Of a stretch of DNA of 64,000 nt, positions 35,361-43,910 are shown piece after piece. How positions within the stretch are numbered: the stretch's first letter is position 1; each line of letters begins with the position of its first letter. The position numbers and the translations under genes are program-made. Source of the DNA: WTKD01 sp965243525 (GTDB taxonomy: Bacteria > Spirochaetota > Spirochaetia > WTKD01); NCBI GenBank assembly GCA_965243525.1, contig OZ251568.1, positions 992,001-1,056,000 of the forward strand, read 5' to 3'. The notes below the pieces were generated by a model. It saw only the letters and a program-made list of their open reading frames with translations, was not told the origin of the DNA and ran no database searches.

Positions 35361-36633
35361 ATTCCTTTACGAGATATCGTTTTAATGCATCTATATCTAC
35401 GGCGATGTTCTTCACATGGAGGGGCTTATCTTCCAATCCCTGCAATTGTGGCGGAAGTGGTGGTGGAGTGCCGCAGGCTTGCTCGACCGTTTCAGAAAAT
35501 TTTCCAGCATCAGCGGTGCTGACGCAGATAATATGCTCAGATGCACCCTTGGCGATTTCTTGCTCTGCATAATATGTCCCTGTTGCTGTATGTGGGCAGA
35601 TATAGGTTCCATATGTCTGATGATAGCGCTTCATCTCTGCAAGAATGCTGTCATCAGATACCGATCGCGCTGAGACCATCTCTTGCGGAGACATATTCCG
35701 TTGCTCACATAGGAGCAAAAATCGCTCGAAATTACTTGGATTGCCCACATCCATCGCATTTGCATAGGTCTGTATCGATGGTTGTGCATCATAGTGATCA
35801 GTGGCAAGAAATTTGGGAACTGTGTCATTTGCATTACAGGCAGCAAGAAAGCGGCCACAATCCATCCCCCAATACTGGGCCAACATCGCAGCAACTATGT
35901 TTCCAAAATTTCCACTCGGAACACAGAATCGACAATGCTTGTCTAATACTGCGCGTGCATAGAGATAGTACAATGTTTGTGGAATTAAGCGTCCAATGTT
36001 AATGCTGTTTGCCGAGCTCAACGGCACTTTTTCACACAACGAATCATCAGCAAAACATTGTTTCACCATTGCCTGGCAATCATCAAAGCTGCCTGCAACA
36101 GCGAGACATGCTATATTTTCACCCAAAGTTGCCATTTGTTGTTCTTGCAATCGACTCACCCCACCATCGGGATAGAGCACGACAACCTGAATATTTTGCT
36201 TTTTATAAAATGCCTGTGCAACAGCACTGCCGGTGTCGCCACTTGTTGCTGTTAAGATAACGCGTGGTGCATCACTGAAATGGCTCATGCAAGCAGCAAG
36301 AAAACTCGCTCCGTAATCTTTGAACGCCGCGGTTTTTCCCGTTGAAAGGTTCAAAAGGCTCAGTTGTTCATGCACCTGTTGTAATTCCGGGGAGAAGTAG
36401 AAGGCTTCTTCAATGATTTTTTCCAATTCATCCAAGGAACACGCATCTTTCAAAAGAATAGCAAGAGCTCGAAGAGAAAATTCTTGAAAATCTCTCGGAG
36501 GGTTTTGAAAAATTGGAGCAAGATCGAATCGCTCAACGGGATGAAACAACCCTCCATCAGGAGCAATCCCACGGAGCACGGCGTGTCGAAAATCGGTGAG
36601 ACCTGTTTTATTTCTCGTACTACGAAGCACCAT
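35347..36633 (-). CDS. thrC: Threonine synthase
   Basis: 428 residues. PLP enzyme converting phosphohomoserine to threonine. Seen: GIAPDGGLFHP at the N-terminus, the Schiff-base Lys in TGKTAAFKDYGASF, SGDTGSAVA, and the phosphate-binding VPSGNFGN. The ATG at 36633 (MVLRSTRN) overlaps the upstream gene by 14 nt; earlier in-frame starts lie deeper in that gene and precede no conserved residues. Second gene of the operon. Confidence 0.95.
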   Translation of the reverse strand: MVLRSTRNKTGLTDFRHAVLRGIAPDGGLFHPVERFDLAPIFQNPPRDFQEFSLRALAILLKDACSLDELEKIIEEAFYFSPELQQVHEQLSLLNLSTGKTAAFKDYGASFLAACMSHFSDAPRVILTATSGDTGSAVAQAFYKKQNIQVVVLYPDGGVSRLQEQQMATLGENIACLAVAGSFDDCQAMVKQCFADDSLCEKVPLSSANSINIGRLIPQTLYYLYARAVLDKHCRFCVPSGNFGNIVAAMLAQYWGMDCGRFLAACNANDTVPKFLATDHYDAQPSIQTYANAMDVGNPSNFERFLLLCEQRNMSPQEMVSARSVSDDSILAEMKRYHQTYGTYICPHTATGTYYAEQEIAKGASEHIICVSTADAGKFSETVEQACGTPPPLPPQLQGLEDKPLHVKNIAVDIDALKRYLVKEYAFE

Positions 36634-37984
36634 GAAAAAACCGCTCATACAATGTCTTCGCCGCACGTTCTATGTCATTTGCATCAATGACAAACGAAAT
36701 ATTAAGTTCGGAAGATCCCTGCGCAATGGCAATGACATTGATTTTTGCTGCACCAAGACTACTAAAAATAGCTCCTGCTATCCCATACTGTCCTCGCATC
36801 TGTGAACCAACCACTCCCATTATTGCTAAATCCTTGGTAATCGATATATGTGAAACGCGATGCCCGCTGATCTCCTTCTGTAAGATCTCTTGTAGGGCTT
36901 GTTTTGCGCGCTCTGCTTGAACTGTCTTGCAGACAATACAGATATTCTGTTCACTTGCTGTTTGAATGATCATCGTTACATTGATTGATCGCTCTGCCAA
37001 GGCAGAGAACATCTTTGAAGCCATCCCACGCACTCCACGCATCCCCCTCCCTTCGATGACCACCAGTGCCAGGCCTTGAACAACGCTTATCCCTCGAATG
37101 CTCGCCTCTGTTGAAGGGAGATTCCACCGTATCCAGGTTCCCCCCTTCGTATCCTCAATGCTGTTGATGTACACATCGATAGGATGTTCCTCAAGGGGAA
37201 TCAATGCTTCCGAATGAATTGTCTGATCGCCAAAATAAGTAAGCTCCAAGGCTTCGTGCATAGATAGTTCAGAAATGATGGGAGCACCGGAAATTAGGGT
37301 TGGATCAACCACAAAGATGCCTGGTTCTCCTCCGAGTAAGGTGAGGTTGGTCGCCCGTTGTGAAACTGCAAACAACGATGCAGTCAGATCGGCACCTTGC
37401 GCACCAAGAAACGTAATTGCATTGTCTTTTTGAACGCTCCCAAGACCTCCGTTTACGAGATGAACCATTGCATCAGTAGTTGGGAATGCACCAAGACGCG
37501 CATACGTTTCTGAAAACAACACATTACCGCGAGGGTTATCAAACATAATATAATCGCGCGCATGATGCACCACGACAGATATTGCATGTTTTTGTAAAAT
37601 TTTTGCGCAAAGCTCAGTGGCCAGCAACACCCCATAACTACGTATACAATCAAAAGAGCGAGGAGAACATTCACGAATACGAATCACGCCGTTAATCAGA
37701 TCGTATAAATTGTCAGTTTGCTCGGTGACATGTGCGATAAGGTCCTCAAGGTCATACCTAGTGCATAGTTGTAAACACATTTGGACAAATTCTCGAAACA
37801 AAGTCTCTGCTTTTTCTGCATCACTCGCAGCCACCGCGGCTATCATATCCAGGGGTTCTTGCAGTGCAGCTGGAGCGGCGATGACTAAAATACATGAGCG
37901 AGAATGTGTTCGACAGAGTTGAGCAATAGTATGCATCGAAGTTTCATTGAATAATACTGAACCATCAATCCTGAATATATGCAT
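36620..37984 (-). CDS. Aspartokinase-like protein with degenerate catalytic domain and tandem ACT domains
   Basis: 454 residues. The C-terminal half matches ThrA/LysC ACT domains closely (KGGTWIRWN, MRGVRGMASKMFSALAER, IQTASEQNI, then IMGVVGSQMRGQYGIAGAIFSSL, IAQGSSELNISFV). The catalytic half follows the amino-acid-kinase fold but has lost the KFGGTSV start (here IFRIDGSVL), GR(G/N)GSDYSA (here GAQGADLTAS), and TDVDGV (here LGGEPGI). It is probably inactive, perhaps an allosteric threonine or lysine sensor acting on a partner. No homoserine dehydrogenase domain follows. TACTCT ends 6 nt before the ATG. First gene of the thrC operon. Confidence 0.8.
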   Translation of the reverse strand: MHIFRIDGSVLFNETSMHTIAQLCRTHSRSCILVIAAPAALQEPLDMIAAVAASDAEKAETLFREFVQMCLQLCTRYDLEDLIAHVTEQTDNLYDLINGVIRIRECSPRSFDCIRSYGVLLATELCAKILQKHAISVVVHHARDYIMFDNPRGNVLFSETYARLGAFPTTDAMVHLVNGGLGSVQKDNAITFLGAQGADLTASLFAVSQRATNLTLLGGEPGIFVVDPTLISGAPIISELSMHEALELTYFGDQTIHSEALIPLEEHPIDVYINSIEDTKGGTWIRWNLPSTEASIRGISVVQGLALVVIEGRGMRGVRGMASKMFSALAERSINVTMIIQTASEQNICIVCKTVQAERAKQALQEILQKEISGHRVSHISITKDLAIMGVVGSQMRGQYGIAGAIFSSLGAAKINVIAIAQGSSELNISFVIDANDIERAAKTLYERFFHGAS

Positions 37985-37990
37985 AGTTAG

Positions 37991-37996
37991 AGAGTA
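37991..37996 (-). promoter_or_regulatory. -10 box TACTCT, 6 nt before aspartokinase-like start
   Basis: Minus strand TACTCT (37996 to 37991); ATG at 37984. Confidence 0.4.
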
Positions 37997-38117
37997 ACAC
38001 AGAACAAATCTACCGAGAAGATATCTAATCGATCTCTCTTAACCGCGCGTTCACATAAATAATTGCATTATTTGTAGAAAATCTTGACAAGAACCCGCCC
38101 ACAGGAAAGCATTGTAT

Positions 38118-39398
38118 ATGGCACAATATGTTGTAGAAGGAGGCTTTCCATTATCCGGTTCCATCATTGCTCGCGGAAACAAAAACGCTGCCCTTCCCTG
38201 CATCGCGGCTTCATTGCTAACCGCTGATGAAGTCATTCTAAAAAACATCCCTGATATTGAAGATGTGCGCATTATGGTGGCAATACTCAAATACCTCGGT
38301 GCTAGAGTTGAGTTTAAAAACAACACGCTCACCGTTTGTGCACAGACAATCACCCAAACTACAATTCCTCACGAATTAGCGCAGAAAATACGTGCTTCCA
38401 TACTCTTTGCTGGCCCCCTGCTTGCACGATTGCACGAAATAAACCTCCCTCCCCCTGGTGGTGACATCATCGGAAGACGACGACTCGATACCCATTTTTT
38501 AGCCCTGCAAGAACTTGGTGCAAGCATTTCGCTAGAAGATATGTTTACTTTCAAGGCACCACGCCTGCATGGGGCAGAATTATTCTTAGATGAAGCATCT
38601 GTAACCGCAACTGAGAATGCGATTATGGCTGCGGTTCTTGCAGAAGGAAACACCGTTATTGAAAACGCTGCAAGCGAACCCCACGTACAAGATCTGTGTA
38701 ATTTGTTGAATAGCATGGGAGCTCAAATTCGAGGGATTGGTTCAAACATTCTGTATATTACCGGAGTGGACACCTTGGCCGGGGCTGAGTTCACCATTGG
38801 AAGCGACTACATGGAGATCGGATCACTCATAGGACTTGGGGCGATTACTGGTGGTGCATTACGGATAGAATCAGTGCAACCACATCTGCTCAAGGGACTG
38901 AAAATTGGATTTGCAAAACTTGGTATTTCGTGGAGCTATCAGGGAACTACACTCGTCCTCAACAAGCAAGAACATCTTGAAGTTACCACTGATTTCGGAA
39001 ACCATATCCCTAAAATTGACGATGCGCCATGGCCAGGGTTTCCGCCTGACCTCACGAGCATCGCCACCGTGGTCGCAACACAAGTAGCAGGAACCATCCT
39101 TATACATGAAAAAATGTTTGAATCACGCATGTTTTTTGTGGATAAACTCATTGAAATGGGTGCACGCATCGTTCTTTGTGATCCGCACCGTGCCGTTGTC
39201 AGTGGACCATCCCCGCTGCGCGCATCAGAAATGGTTTCTCCCGATGTCCGAGCAGGAATGGCTCTGTTGATCGCTGCCCTGGCAGCATCAGGAACCAGCG
39301 TTATTAACAATGTATATCAGATTGAACGAGGCTATGAAAACATCCACGAACGGCTTGCGCAGCTTGGCGCACAGATCACTCGAATAACTGATACATAG
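38118..39398 (+). CDS. murA: UDP-N-acetylglucosamine 1-carboxyvinyltransferase, Cys-to-Asp variant
   Basis: 426 residues. First committed step of peptidoglycan synthesis: enolpyruvyl transfer to UDP-GlcNAc. Seen: Lys22-Asn23 in GNKNAALP, the central EPSP-synthase repeats, and the active-site loop PPPGGDIIGRRRLD. The usual catalytic Cys of PGGCxIGxRP is Asp116 here. That change is known to keep activity and give fosfomycin resistance in mycobacteria, chlamydiae and Borrelia. ATG 38118 is chosen as it begins the conserved sequence. A TTGACA lies upstream at 38082-38087 without a well-placed -10. Confidence 0.95.
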   Translation: MAQYVVEGGFPLSGSIIARGNKNAALPCIAASLLTADEVILKNIPDIEDVRIMVAILKYLGARVEFKNNTLTVCAQTITQTTIPHELAQKIRASILFAGPLLARLHEINLPPPGGDIIGRRRLDTHFLALQELGASISLEDMFTFKAPRLHGAELFLDEASVTATENAIMAAVLAEGNTVIENAASEPHVQDLCNLLNSMGAQIRGIGSNILYITGVDTLAGAEFTIGSDYMEIGSLIGLGAITGGALRIESVQPHLLKGLKIGFAKLGISWSYQGTTLVLNKQEHLEVTTDFGNHIPKIDDAPWPGFPPDLTSIATVVATQVAGTILIHEKMFESRMFFVDKLIEMGARIVLCDPHRAVVSGPSPLRASEMVSPDVRAGMALLIAALAASGTSVINNVYQIERGYENIHERLAQLGAQITRITDT

Positions 39399-39426
39399 TC
39401 CACACTAGATTTCACGGAGAGAGCAT

Positions 39427-41106
39427 CTATGCTGGATTTTCTGCAGAAATGCTCTGCTGAATGCGTATCATTCCTATCACAAGAAGCAAGACTATGAGAG
39501 CGGCAACAGTCGATAATGCCCCAATCAATCCAATCATGCGGTATAACGCAATACTCAATAGATCAACGCCCTGAATGATAATTGCCTGAACAAGTCCAGT
39601 TATCCACAACAATACCGGAACAAACAACCAACTATACCATTCTGGTTTTCGGAGGGTAGCGGTATATCTGATGACAATAATGCCAACCCAAATAGTCACA
39701 ATGATAAACAAGAACAATGTCATTCCCTGTGCGATGAGATAGGAAAACATATACTGTTGCGTATATCTGCCGCCAGCTTGAAGCACTCGAAAAAATTCCA
39801 ATAGCCCTACGGTCTTCCAACTTTGTTGAATGCGATTTTTGCTCACCGTATCAATGATCGATTGACTGAAAGCAACCGTCAACGGTGCGCTGTTCCCCGT
39901 TAGCACTTGCACCGATTGGAGGGTTCCTTCGATATCAATGCCACGAAAATTGACAACATTGTCTATAACCTGCGCTATGTTTGCTCGTACTTGCAAGACC
40001 GGTTGAAAACTGTCTTTATCGATACCTAAAATTTCAACATCAAATGCATAGCTAAATTGCCTGCTATACGATACATGCCTGGCAAAAAACACAAGGTATT
40101 GCGACTCTTGCTCATCGATAAACCATGCGTTGTAAAACCCCGGGCGATTTTCATCGATTATCGCCTGAGAAAGAAAAAAGGTTCGGGTGCTTATTTGCTC
40201 CAGGCTTTCTTGAAACCGTATTGCAATTTCAGAATCATCGGGATATTCGCTGGTGAGTGCACGAAGGAGTCGATATGCTTTAAGACTTTGATCAGGATCC
40301 ATTTCTCCTGCGATGAGAGCTTGAATCCCCTCTGATCTTCGAAAGAACAAACGTCGGGCAGCTGTTTCTTCTTGCAACAAAACCCCTTCTTGGATTAATG
40401 CCCGTGCATCGCGTTGCAACTGAATTGCATCATCCCGGGGAGGATTGCTCAACAGAGTTGCTGCTCCCGCATAATAAAAGGATGAGACATAATCATCTTC
40501 CAAATAATATCGTTCTGCAACAGCATAGAGTTCTGCTGCATGCTGTTCACGAAGTTGTGTTGTGAGAGCCGTCGATTCTTCATCGATATACTGTTGATTT
40601 CTGCTTTCTGCATCTTGGAGTTGTGCTTGCAAAAAAAGTTTTTCTATTGGTTCGTTGTATTCGGTCAACCCCATATACTGTTGCAGGAGTCGCATGGCAT
40701 ATTGATTTCTTCCTTCCTCAACAGCTTGTTCTGCTCTTTGCACAAGGTCGTCGAGATATTCAGTCGTAGATTCATAGCGTATCTTTGTAAGCTCCATTTG
40801 AGGATTCACAAAAAATACTATTGCTACGTAGAAAACAACAATGGGAAGACAAAGCAAAAAAATGTGCGAAATGACATTCATTCCCGTGGCTGCGTTTCGT
40901 TCATGCCAATACCAATAGATGAAAACGACAACCGTATGAAAAAGCAACATACGTCCAAAAAATCCCGTGGCTGTCTCCAGAAGATAATAGTGAAACTGAA
41001 ACTCCTCAAAGATTATTCGAAAATTGCCAAAAATAAACGTGAATCCCGCATAGAAAAGAAACACAACAAAGAACAAACTCCAATAACGAATGTATATTTT
41101 ACGCAT
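39427..41106 (-). CDS. Large membrane protein, helical periplasmic or cytoplasmic middle, unknown
   Basis: 559 residues. Three N-terminal membrane segments (about 8-27, 50-70, 80-103), a 310-residue soluble part with helical repeats resembling TPR-like pairs (ERYYLEDDYVSSFYYAGAATL, LKAYRLLRALTSEYPDD), then four C-terminal membrane segments (about 450-550). No family recognised. It overlaps the gene upstream by 8 nt; the two encode proteins of similar layout and probably form a complex. Confidence 0.6.
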   Translation of the reverse strand: MRKIYIRYWSLFFVVFLFYAGFTFIFGNFRIIFEEFQFHYYLLETATGFFGRMLLFHTVVVFIYWYWHERNAATGMNVISHIFLLCLPIVVFYVAIVFFVNPQMELTKIRYESTTEYLDDLVQRAEQAVEEGRNQYAMRLLQQYMGLTEYNEPIEKLFLQAQLQDAESRNQQYIDEESTALTTQLREQHAAELYAVAERYYLEDDYVSSFYYAGAATLLSNPPRDDAIQLQRDARALIQEGVLLQEETAARRLFFRRSEGIQALIAGEMDPDQSLKAYRLLRALTSEYPDDSEIAIRFQESLEQISTRTFFLSQAIIDENRPGFYNAWFIDEQESQYLVFFARHVSYSRQFSYAFDVEILGIDKDSFQPVLQVRANIAQVIDNVVNFRGIDIEGTLQSVQVLTGNSAPLTVAFSQSIIDTVSKNRIQQSWKTVGLLEFFRVLQAGGRYTQQYMFSYLIAQGMTLFLFIIVTIWVGIIVIRYTATLRKPEWYSWLFVPVLLWITGLVQAIIIQGVDLLSIALYRMIGLIGALSTVAALIVLLLVIGMIRIQQSISAENPA

Positions 41107-42022
41107 TATGCTTCCGTTTAAACAAAAAAGTGATGCAGGTTGCCAACAACAACACAGAGCCAGTAAATACTAATTGCAAAATGAGATCATTTGGATAGAG
41201 CGATATTCCAAAACTCATCCAACGGGGAAATCCCCACACAATCAACCGAAACATGATCAGAAAAAAACCTATGTGCAAGGCGAAGCTGTGGGTAACAAAA
41301 AACAAAAACAAGGACAACGCGAAAAAAACAATGCTCATCTGCGCCACCAAGAGCATGCGCAACAAGATATCATTCGCATGAAAAAAATCACTTAATAGAG
41401 CAAAGGAATCTGCACTATCAGCAAAGAAATTTTGTACCATATCGGTTGATCCAGTTGGAAACGCAAGGGTATCGATTTTTTTCCAAGAGACACTCCCCGC
41501 AGCACTTTCCACGAGATCGCCTTCTATCACAAATTGTCCCCGCGAGGCATTTTCCACAACAGGAATTCTCTCTGGATTCACCAACACTATGTTTTCGACC
41601 TGATCAGCACTCACCCGCTGTTCAAACCAAAACCCCTCTCCATTGAGTGCTCGGTATTCTTCCTTCGCCTCGGTTGCATACAACGAGTGGAATATATCAA
41701 TTACGTTTGGTGAAAGATCCTGCATGAGGAAAGAAGCCCAGAGGGCAGCCCCAAAAAACAAAAAGCAAAACACCCCATTGAGAATCTTGGAGAATGTCTT
41801 TTTGAAAGGAGCATTGAGAACAGAAAGTATGGTGAAAAAAAATGTTATGCATGCAGCAATACCCAATAAGGCCGAACCCTTGGTGCTAATAATATAAGGA
41901 ATTAATGACCACGGTTGCTGTGCTCCAAGAATGCTATAGTGAAACACGGTAAACACGATGCCAACCGCGAAGAAAAGACAAAGATATAGAATGCTGCGTA
42001 GTAGTGTAAACAAAAATCTCAT
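41099..42022 (-). CDS. Membrane protein of unknown function, partner of the preceding gene
   Basis: 307 residues. Three N-terminal membrane segments (about 7-28, 45-65, 78-98), a soluble region (about 105-205) containing VENIVLVNPERIPVVENASRGQFVIEGDLVE, and three more membrane segments at the C-terminus. No family recognised. Either AGGA or TAGTAT just before the ATG could direct expression. Its stop overlaps the start of the next gene. Confidence 0.6.
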   Translation of the reverse strand: MRFLFTLLRSILYLCLFFAVGIVFTVFHYSILGAQQPWSLIPYIISTKGSALLGIAACITFFFTILSVLNAPFKKTFSKILNGVFCFLFFGAALWASFLMQDLSPNVIDIFHSLYATEAKEEYRALNGEGFWFEQRVSADQVENIVLVNPERIPVVENASRGQFVIEGDLVESAAGSVSWKKIDTLAFPTGSTDMVQNFFADSADSFALLSDFFHANDILLRMLLVAQMSIVFFALSLFLFFVTHSFALHIGFFLIMFRLIVWGFPRWMSFGISLYPNDLILQLVFTGSVLLLATCITFLFKRKHNA

Positions 42023-42051
42023 ATACTAATTCCTACGTTTTCATAGACAGC

Positions 42052-42771
42052 TCACCACTTCTTTATCGGCAGAATAAGCGCATTTACGACAGCAGGAGCA
42101 TCCAAAATCCACGCTAACGTACGCGCAATATCGCCTGATTCTAGCAGTTTTCCCGTTTCTGCATATGATCGCCATCGATTACGTTGCTCGCTCGATATCA
42201 TCTCGCTATCGATAAAATCAGGAGCAATCCCAAAACAACGAATCCCCTGTGCATGTAATACAGATGCTATTTGTCGTATAAACATAGTAAGGCTTTGCTT
42301 TGCCGTTGCATAGGCAGCTGTATGTGTAAATGTTTTTTGGACATCTTCATCGAGAAACGTAAAGTAAACAATCATCCCCCCTGGTTTCATACGCTTTGCT
42401 GCACGCAATGTGAGGGTAACAGGCAATGCATAATTCCAATCCATCATCCTTGTCCAGTCTGTTGGATTTGTTTCTTCGCTTGGTTTTTGCTCCATCGGTC
42501 CATACACAATGCAAAGAAGATCAACCGCATAATGTGGTTCAAGTGCAGAGCAGAGTTCATCTGGAGTCTCAGCATGACATTGCACCGTTTCTATTGACTT
42601 GCCATACACGTTCTGCAGCATATGGAGTTTTTCAATATGTTTGCCGCCATGCACCGTGCACCGATATCCTCGGTCAACTAAGGTCTTACAAATTGCCTGA
42701 CCTGATTCACTGGTCCCACCCACCAACAATGCCGTTTTTTGTGTATTGCTGTGATTATCGTGTATACTCAT
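42052..42771 (-). CDS. Short-chain dehydrogenase/reductase
   Basis: 239 residues. Rossmann start TALLVGGTSESGQAIC (GxxxGxG-like), catalytic pair Tyr-x3-Lys in AAYATAKQS, and C-terminal IARTLAWILDAPAVVNALILPI as in 3-oxoacyl-ACP-reductase-like SDRs. The upstream Ser of the triad is not obvious (IVYFTFLDED). Substrate unknown. Its start codon is 2 bp from that of the divergent FxsA gene. Confidence 0.85.
   Translation of the reverse strand: MSIHDNHSNTQKTALLVGGTSESGQAICKTLVDRGYRCTVHGGKHIEKLHMLQNVYGKSIETVQCHAETPDELCSALEPHYAVDLLCIVYGPMEQKPSEETNPTDWTRMMDWNYALPVTLTLRAAKRMKPGGMIVYFTFLDEDVQKTFTHTAAYATAKQSLTMFIRQIASVLHAQGIRCFGIAPDFIDSEMISSEQRNRWRSYAETGKLLESGDIARTLAWILDAPAVVNALILPIKKW
42763..42768 (+). 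promoter_or_regulatory. -10 box TATACT for FxsA gene, inside the SDR coding sequence
   Basis: TATACT at 42763-42768, 5 nt before the FxsA ATG at 42774. The box lies within codons 2-3 of the divergent SDR gene. Confidence 0.5.
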
Positions 42772-42773
42772 AT

Positions 42774-43280
42774 ATGGCTCAGCATCGTGTCCAATTGTTA
42801 TTCTGGATCTTTAGTTCGATAACAACCAAGATGCATTTACATCATTATTTTAGAACAATACTTGGCGGAGGTCTGCTCTTGCTCGCTGATACCTATGTAT
42901 CGGTTCTCATCGCCCGAATGATTGGCTTGTATGCAATGCTTGCATTGCATACAGGAATTTCCCTGTTTTCTCTTATTACACTGCAATCGAGTATTCTCTC
43001 GCAATTATACCAATTAAAACGTGAAATGCAGTTCGGAATTTCCGTCTATGGACGATTTGTTCAGATACTGCATTATTCCATTGGAGCCATTCTGTTTTTT
43101 ATTCCTGGATTTGTCAGTAGTTGTATCGGAGTTCTTCTGTTCACCCCGCCAATCAGGCAATTATTTTTGTATATCTTGAAAAAATACGCACAGGACGCCA
43201 TCCATCGAACATATAATCAACTTCGCATAACCGCGCATACCACAGGCGACACATCTGATACGCAGCCGCCTCTTGTTTAG
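42774..43280 (+). CDS. fxsA: FxsA-family membrane protein
   Basis: 168 residues. Two to three membrane segments; LADTYVSVLIARMIGLYAMLALHTGISLF and the FFIPGFVSSCIGVLLFTPPIRQL segment are the family signature (E. coli FxsA affects phage T7 exclusion by F; otherwise function unknown). The C-terminal tail is cytoplasmic and polar. ATG 42774 follows TATACT by 5 nt; Met20 is an alternative start. Confidence 0.82.
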   Translation: MAQHRVQLLFWIFSSITTKMHLHHYFRTILGGGLLLLADTYVSVLIARMIGLYAMLALHTGISLFSLITLQSSILSQLYQLKREMQFGISVYGRFVQILHYSIGAILFFIPGFVSSCIGVLLFTPPIRQLFLYILKKYAQDAIHRTYNQLRITAHTTGDTSDTQPPLV

Positions 43281-43329
43281 GATGGGGTGGGTGGATACAT
43301 CTACTCAGGATACATCTGGATAATTTATA

Positions 43330-43881
43330 TCAGACATGTTGTGCCATGCGTTGAAAGCAATCTGGCAACCACATACACAGCGAGGGTGGAAGATTTTCTC
43401 GATTGAGATAGAGCCACATATCGCCGTCTTTCATGTTATTTCCCACCAATAGCAAATTCGGGCGAAGTTTCTGCAGCGCCTTTAATACATCATCGTTCTG
43501 CTGTGAAGACCCGATTGCCGAATGTCGACCAAGAATGCTGAGTTTGGGAAAGGTATGTTTGCAATTTGTATATACCGTATTGCACTGTCGCGTGCTCCCT
43601 CCCAAAAGAAAAATTGATCCTTTTCGTTCTTCCAAAAACGATAACAAATGCACCAATGATGAAAAAATAAGCTCTTCTAACGGTTTTTTCTGCTGCTTTT
43701 GGAATTTTCGGAACGAAACTATATGAGAACAGGATTCATTCATTTGCTTGTATTTTTTTGATGCAGTTTTCAAAAGAAAATTAGAGCGAAGAAGCAATCG
43801 AATATGATATTGCTTTTTCATCACAAACCAGTCTTCACAGATATTTCTTAACGTATCAAGTGAAATCGCCTCATACATCAT
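43330..43881 (-). CDS. WecG/TagA/CpsF-like protein (GT26), short
   Basis: 183 residues, about 50-60 fewer than usual. The recognisable part is GSIFLLGGSTRQCNTV, FPKLSILGRHSAIG and LQKLRPNLLLVGNNMKDGDMWLYLNRENLP, matching the GT26 core (LLGG, G.H.GYF, PDLLLVGLG.PKQE). The catalytic-region ending GxPKQExW is altered to NNMKDGDMW, so activity as a ManNAc transferase is doubtful. A GGAGGAG ribosome binding site is present. Confidence 0.6.
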   Translation of the reverse strand: MMYEAISLDTLRNICEDWFVMKKQYHIRLLLRSNFLLKTASKKYKQMNESCSHIVSFRKFQKQQKKPLEELIFSSLVHLLSFLEERKGSIFLLGGSTRQCNTVYTNCKHTFPKLSILGRHSAIGSSQQNDDVLKALQKLRPNLLLVGNNMKDGDMWLYLNRENLPPSLCMWLPDCFQRMAQHV

Positions 43882-43910
43882 CGGATTCTACTCCTCCAAG
43901 TACATACATT

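Noticed and set aside
38082..38117. TTGACA before murA as a full promoter
   Set aside because: The -35 is perfect but no -10 stands at 16-18 nt spacing before the ATG, so the promoter was not listed as a feature.
42426..42773. Longer reading frame extending the FxsA gene upstream
   Set aside because: The extension is antisense to the SDR gene and lacks conserved residues; the TATACT box and the FxsA family start point to ATG 42774.
43285..43318. Direct repeat GGATACATCT twice between fxsA and the WecG-like gene
   Set aside because: Two short copies only, no array, no flanking mobile gene; probably chance or a small slippage.
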